Shown here: piece by piece, positions 58,580 to 64,000 of the stretch
Layout: every line of letters starts with the position of its first letter
Numbering within the stretch: position 1 is the first letter of the stretch
Source: Hyalella azteca
Lineage: Eukaryota; Arthropoda; Malacostraca; Amphipoda; Hyalellidae
DNA: 64,000 nt
Direction: 5' to 3'
Assembly: GCF_000764305.2 (NCBI RefSeq)
Contig: NW_025944972.1
Coordinates: 51,274-115,273 of the forward strand
Made by a program: the position numbers and the translations under genes
Notes under the pieces: generated by a model
The model's database searches: none
Told to the model about the DNA's origin: nothing
The model's input: only the letters and a program-made list of their open reading frames with translations

Positions 58580-60855
58580 AATATAACAAATTTATACTTC
58601 AAACAAGAAATTTAGAAGTAAATTTTCTTTAAAGAAAAGAAACGGGAGTCGAATTAGACGTATGCATAAAATTAAGGTTGGAATGAGTCATTATTTGAAT
58701 TCAATAACTTCAGTCGGATAATTATTTATGAGATTTGAGATGGCGGGATTCCAAATTGTTAGGGGATTATAATAATATAATATAATAAAATACCGTAATA
58801 TAATAAATTATATTATTATGTTATATAAATATATATTGAAACTAAACAGAAACTTTGACAGTTTACACATAATATGTACTGAAATAGTGCATTTAGAGGA
58901 AAAACTACGCTTAACGAAAATCAAATAGTGCAAAATTTTGAACTAAATATTATGGCATTCTACTGAAATTTTTGAACAAAGGAAGTCAAGCAAGACGTCA
59001 CTGCAAAGCAAACAACAATGTAGTAGTGGTGGCAGTAAAATACTAAATGAAAAAGAGATGGAAGAAAAATAGAAGAATGAGAGGCATGGAAGGATAAATC
59101 TGTTCAGCTGCAGCGGGAGGAAATGAGTGAACAAAGAAATTTATCTAAAGGTAAGACGATAAGACAAGCGACTGGCAGCAAACGAGAGGAAAAAAAACAC
59201 CGACATAGAAAAAGCGCATGATAAGACATGAAAACAAAAATAAGCTGAAGTAAATACAAAGCGAGACGAGGAATGGTCCCAATGAAAAATGTTACAAGCA
59301 CGAACAAAGGCCAGCATCAAAATAGGGAGACACGAAAAGTTATTTACGCATATAAAAACAGAAAAGTAGGAAGGCAGACTCTTGAATTAATTAACATTAG
59401 AACAGACACGGAATGACCAGCCACCTCCTAAATGCGCACTATTGTAAGAAATGCCCGCCATAGTATAGAATATGTTCAAAATCTCAAGATAAATGACTAT
59501 ACAAATTATGTATGAATGAAGGCATATCACTGCTTCGCAGAAGAGACTGGATCAGGGAGGGACAAGGAGCAAAAGTTTAGTAGCCGCAGTATATTGTGAA
59601 GCATATTAATTACTAAATATTATCTCAATATATTCTTCATTAGGAATAATGTCTTATGACCTATGCATTAATTTTTGCCGAATCACTTCGATGCAGCTCT
59701 GTCACAGCTTAAACTGCATATAGCACAGAGTTTGTACGCGCAACAAACAGCGATATGACACATATATACCGACGGCTGTATACAGACTGTGCACTGTGCA
59801 GTGTCCTGACTGTACATTGTACACAATACAAAGAGCACTTTAGTCTGAGAAAGTCTCTTAGCTGCGCACATCTTAAGGACCGAGTGCATGAACAGGAATC
59901 ACTGTGATGACCGAACACTGAACAGCCTGAGAGTTCCATGAAACTACATTGCACACGCAGTTCACTGCACGCCCAGAGAAGAGTGGATCTTTGTACAAAT
60001 ACTGATGGGCTTTTTGCCCTCTGTGGTCCAGATACACTTTGGGCGTATAAATAAAATGGGCGTATTGGTGCTACGTAGAGAAACCGTAACAAAATTAGTA
60101 TGGCTCATTTATTATTCGAGTGCACACTTCACAGCCTGTAATTCATTATACAAACTGAGCGACTGTGCCGCCCGGGTGCAATGTGCTGGAGTAAATACAT
60201 AATTTGCACTCTATAAAATGCGCTCACTGCGCATGCACTGCCAGGTTCCAAGATGGAAGTCATCTTCATCTTTTTTTAGCTAACTCGCAAAAATAGCAGT
60301 TACTACAGACACAAAAAACACGAGGGGCATCGCGAGGAGTGATGCGCAATAGACTCCGTTGAACCCAACTGGAAATTCAGGCAGGTAAATCAGCGGCCAA
60401 TATTATGCTGGGATTTTCCTGCAAGAATTAGAGTACCGGTAGTTGAAAACAAAAAGCTTGCTTTTACATTGAAATTATATAAATAAAGTTGTCTATAAAG
60501 ACAATGAACTTTCTAGTTCATTGGAATGAATAGTCAACTAACGCCCGCGTGTTAATTTAATAAAAACACACCATATTAATATGACTAATCATAATTTTTT
60601 CCGGATGTTTCAGTAAGAAATTTGAGTGATGTTGCCCAACAATACAGCTTATAAGACACATTCGAATGAACAATCGAGATGTAAAAATTCCCGACGTTAA
60701 TCAATGCGTTTCCAATTTTCGTGACTGATATGGTTGATGCCTTTTAATACTTAAAAAAATGAATTTTAAAAATGCTAAATATTGCGCGCTGTACAGGAAT
60801 TGTGCCAAAGTTCAAGGAGTTTAATGCCACGTGATTTCTTGATTCTAATCTGCAG
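58580..60855. other. AT-rich noncoding DNA
   Basis: No supported gene. 58765-58850 is nearly pure A/T. 59700-60100 has repeated GTGCACTGTGCAGT-like phrases that leave a 127-codon reverse frame open; its Cys/Ser-rich product has no recognisable domain. Confidence 0.45.
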
Positions 60856-60907
60856 ATTTTACGAAGCTTCTCCAGCCACGCGCTTGACAAAGAGCTGCTG
60901 AGTGGAG
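60856..60907 (+). CDS. candidate internal exon, plus strand
   Basis: 52 bp with excellent splice signals: acceptor TTCTTGATTCTAATCTGCAG and donor AGTGGAG|GTAAGA. Only one frame is open: ILRSFSSHALDKELLSG, phase 0 in and phase 1 out, with G/C-ending codons. It may belong with the exon at 56657. Family not recognised. Confidence 0.5.
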
Positions 60908-62040
60908 GTAAGACTCGAGGCGCTCGCTCGCTTCCAAGGCCACTGGGCCCTACAAAACCACATTGCGTTGTCTTGCCAAAATAAGTACAACATTAATGGC
61001 GTAGGCCTCTCAACACGTGCTGAATTTTTTAAAAAATTGCATGCTTAGGTTGCAGTAAGGGAAGATCAATCCAGCCAAATAATTGACTATTTAAAACATA
61101 CGAGCCAAATTTTATAAAAGAAATCTAGTTTCTGACTTTTCAATCCAATATAATAAGTGCACTTGTTCATGTAAAAGAGAATTAACAATTCATGAAAGTC
61201 TCAAGACGAAGTGAATGAATAAACAGGAATGGCGGCATTCCGATGGCTCGAAGGCGGAATGAGATAAGCACCAAATGAAAGTTGAATGTTCGTGAATGAA
61301 GTTAAAAAATTGATTATAAGATAGTGAACTAACTCAGCTGATGGATGAGCACCAGCGTGATTATGCTCTACAATTTTGTGGATGATTAAAATGTATGTAT
61401 GCCGCGTTGATTGTCCTCCGAGCTAAGAATAAATGAAGATGCGGATCGACTTATTCGGAAATTAGGTGACTGGAGATAAAGATGTTCTTAATAAAATTAG
61501 TAATGACAACAGACGTCTAAGATTTACATGATAACCATTCATACACGACGGAAATTAGAGTCACGGGATCGCTCTTTACAGCGCGTTTGGGTTACCGTGG
61601 GCGATGGTGACGGATAGTTGTTGAAATCATCGTTATTTTGGTATCAATTCTTTGCGCTTGTATCGAGTTTTTTGCCTGTAAAGCTATAAATTTGGATTAT
61701 AGTAAAGCAATACGATGATGTTACGCAGTTTTTCGTTAGCATGAAACATTATGAATTATGATTTCCATAAGATCTTTCTTGTTTCGCTGCTGACAGCAAA
61801 AGATATTGGCATTTTCTGCCAAATACATAATGCGAGGAAAATGAAGATTAAAAAAACATTCATTAAATTAATTGTTGGCGAGAATATTTTCTTACCATGA
61901 ATAAATAAATGGGAGGGTAGTATTCTAAAATTCAAAATAACCGTGCAGCAAATATGATAGCGTGAGTAATTATGTTTGCGTTCATCCATCAGTTGATTAA
62001 ATTTGGTGTTAGAAGTTGAAGCGCAACTTAAATATTGTTG
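60908..62040. other. AT-rich noncoding DNA
   Basis: No gene seen. It contains the dispersed relative (about 61322-61365) of the 64-bp repeat at 36.9 kb. Confidence 0.55.
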
Positions 62041-62042
62041 TC

Positions 62043-62503
62043 ACCCTCCTAACGGCGGTGAATTCTCAAATTCTTGAACGGTGGTGAATTCTCAAATTCT
62101 TAAACGGTGGTGAATTCTTAAATTCTTAAACGGTGGTGAATTCTCAAATTCTTAAACGGTGGTGAATTCTCGAATTCTTAAACGGCGGTGAATTCTCAAA
62201 TTCTTAAACGGTGGTGAATTCTCAAATTCTTAAACGGCGGTGAATTCTCAAATTCTTAAACGGTGGTGAATTCTTAAATTCTTAAACGGTGGTGAATTCT
62301 TAAATTCTTAAACGGTGGTGAATTCTTAAATTCTTAAACGGCGGTGAAATCTTAAATTCTTAAACGGTGGTGAATTCTCAAATTCTTAAACGGTGGCGAA
62401 TTTTCAAATTCTTAAACGGTGGTGAATTCCTAAATTCTTAAACGGTGGTGAATTCTCAAATTCTTAAACGGCGGTGAATTCCTAAATTCTTGAACGGTGG
62501 AGA
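62043..62503. repeat. 26-bp minisatellite, about 17-18 units
   Basis: The unit AAACGGTGGTGAATTCTCAA plus ATTCTT varies mainly at GGTGG/GGCGG and TCTCAA/TCTTAA. Most units contain GAATTC. No coding content. Confidence 0.97.
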
Positions 62504-63074
62504 TGCAGCGCGCAAGGCGAAGGTAACTGCGCAGCGGCTGCCGAAAACAATTCAACGAAAAAGTTCATACGGAAAAACACGGCCTAATTAAAATCCCTAA
62601 GGGAGGAGATTGCTGACAGTGAGGTTGGAACGGGGAGCCAAAAATTTTTGCACTTAATATTAAAAACAATATAATTGCGATACATCATTAAGGATCTCAA
62701 TATATTATGGTGACTGTTGTCTTTGTTTCAAAAATGCTTTGATAAATTCATGAGCAAGACGTACAAACAATTATATATTTTTATTATTTAATATATGAAT
62801 AGGATTTTGTGCTACCATTAACGATTGAAAGTTGATCATCCAGAAACCTCAATGTAAAAACGGTGAACGTGTCAGCATGAAAAATAATAACTATCTTTAC
62901 GTTGCTATTCACGAAAGAATATCATGTGAATCGCCGAAGTAATTCGAGCACTCGCATGCGCCAGGGAAAGGTTACAAAACCATCTACTTGCAAAAAAGCA
63001 GCACAGCCGCTATGTGAACTGCAAGCATACAACCGCATGCTTGTAGAAAGTGAGTGACAAGATGTCCGGTGACT
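62504..63074. other. noncoding DNA
   Basis: A GC-richer flank follows the minisatellite to about 62640, then AT-rich DNA. No gene was seen. Confidence 0.55.
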
Positions 63075-63229
63075 GAAAAAATATAACTCAGTACTCACTG
63101 CAGTGAGTGACAGAGAGCGCATTTTCTCGTCGACGAAAACTTGAGGTCACGGACAGACGGACAGACAGACAGACGGACATGGCGAGCACAATAGTGCATT
63201 TTTCCATAAATGAGAAAATGCGCTAAAAA
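63075..63229 (+). mobile_element. 150-bp interspersed MITE-like element, copy 3
   Basis: Same order of blocks as the copy at 4001: ATATAACTCAGT, the 16-bp palindrome at about 63089-63104, GCGCATTTTCTCGTCGACG, an AGACGGACAGACAGAC core and GAGAAAATGCGCTAAAAAC. It differs from copy 1 mainly in the core repeat. Confidence 0.85.
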
Positions 63230-63760
63230 CCCACAAGGCGAAGTAGAGTGCGTGCAGAAGCACTATGCCATCGTGAAATGCAGTAACAAAAGGAGCCATT
63301 ATGGCCATTATTATACTGCGATAACATAATTTTCAAGCTTCTATGATGTACGCACACTGCTCGTATCGTCATCTTCTTGAATCGGACAAGAACTCTGTTA
63401 TTTAGCGCGTGTAACTTTTATTCCAAACACGCAACCTTCGGAGCACGAATCTCTCTATTTTATTGCAAGTATTTCGGGCAAGTAAATCTCATTTCGGGCA
63501 CCCAACTGCCACTTCTGACACGTAAATTAATGTGAATTTAATACCACTTTGGACATTAAACCTTCTTCTCGTAACTCTTTCTGTCGAGCACCACATTGAT
63601 GCAGCTCCTTTCTTTCGAAAACCTGACCCGATTTTTTCTTTTTGATACGAAAATCTCTAATAGCTATGGACAGTGTATAATATATCTTGTAACATAATGT
63701 TGATTAACGTTTTATAAAGCGCACGTCTCCAATAATTGTTGGGTGCGTACATGACGAGAT
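63230..63760. other. noncoding DNA
   Basis: Nothing recognised. Confidence 0.5.
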
Positions 63761-63764
63761 AGCA

Positions 63765-64000
63765 GTCCAAGACAGCAAGGAGAACAGTGCCAGGCTGAAG
63801 GGAGAACAGTCCAAGATAGCAGGAAGAACAGTCCCAAGCTGCAGGGTGAACAGTCCCAGGCTGCAGGTTGAACACTGAACATTCCCAGGCTGCAGGGTGA
63901 ACACTGAACAGTCCCAGCCTGCAGGGTGAACACTGAACATTCCCAGCCTGCAGGGTGAACACTGAACAGTCCCAGCCTGCAGGGTGAACACTGAACAGTC
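63765..64000. repeat. 29-bp minisatellite running off the window end
   Basis: The unit TGAACAGTCCCAGCCTGCAG plus GGTGAACAC is regular from about 63860 to the end and degenerate (GAGAACAGT-CCAGGCTGAAG) from 63765. The three long reverse frames across it (PAAWDCS, PAGWDCSVFTLQ) are repeat artefacts. Confidence 0.95.

Noticed and set aside
59709..60092. 127-codon Cys/Ser-rich reverse frame
   Set aside because: Lies in a patch of repeated GTGCACTG/CAGTGC phrases; cysteines are not in a domain-like pattern and there is no splice support.
62043..62503. CRISPR-like array
   Set aside because: Units are directly adjacent with no unique spacers; it is a minisatellite in eukaryotic DNA.
63657..63991. 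Three reverse frames with PAAWDCS / CSPCRLG repeats
   Set aside because: By-products of the 29-bp minisatellite.

Overview
The window looks like arthropod nuclear DNA, most likely from a crustacean with a large, repeat-rich genome; this is inferred, and no species marker was seen. It is AT-rich, genes are split into short exons by long introns with GT-AG boundaries, and spaces between exons hold minisatellites, MITE-like elements, a tRNA-derived SINE and a CR1/RTE-like LINE tail. The arthropod call rests on the domain architecture of the best gene and on genome style. There are no bacterial-type operons, rRNA genes or CRISPR arrays. One N at 51371 shows that this is a draft assembly.

Plus strand, left part (about 3.5-37 kb). 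Isolated exon-like segments occur at about 2.7 kb and 3.6 kb. The 3' end of a single-pass membrane protein gene can be assembled with consistent splice phases: exon ending 11253 -> 30085-30178 (transmembrane segment) -> 30831-30936 -> optional cassette 31946-32050 -> last exon 36688-36864. The extracellular part lies mostly upstream or was not recognised. Its introns contain an intact 449-codon reading frame (33339-34688) for a basic, Arg/Ser-rich unknown protein with repeated R-x-x-S-F-like motifs. On the minus strand there is an exon resembling the C-terminus of ornithine decarboxylase antizyme (28333-28534).

Middle (38.5-39.6 kb). An intronless TSSK/CAMK-like kinase reading frame runs 349 codons without a frameshift to a TGA. 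It is interrupted by nine in-frame TAA/TAG codons and no internal TGA. It is either a decayed retrocopy or a gene written in a code where UAR is read as an amino acid, as in many ciliates. This is the most unusual single item.

Minus strand, right part (44.7-55.5 kb). Eight exons join in one phase-consistent frame of 2176 residues (the 5' exon is missing). They encode a type II membrane protein: charged cytoplasmic region, TM helix, SEA domain, EGF-like Cys module, long Ser/Thr/Ala mucin stalk, five LDL-receptor class A repeats, a divergent SRCR domain, a trypsin-fold domain and a Ser-rich C-terminal tail. The trypsin domain lacks the catalytic His (Ser instead), the catalytic Ser (Glu instead) and the R-IVGG activation site, so it should be a non-catalytic protease homologue. 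Beyond it (56-61 kb) three short plus-strand exon-like segments have compatible phases and may belong to another gene.

Repeats. A 308-bp hAT-type MITE with an 8-bp target duplication sits just upstream of a splice acceptor. Three copies of a 150-bp interspersed element and two copies of a 65-bp hairpin element are present, along with a 385-bp tandem duplication and many minisatellites. At three exon ends (30178, 30936, 46454) the 5' splice site itself lies in a tandem duplication, giving decoy donors.
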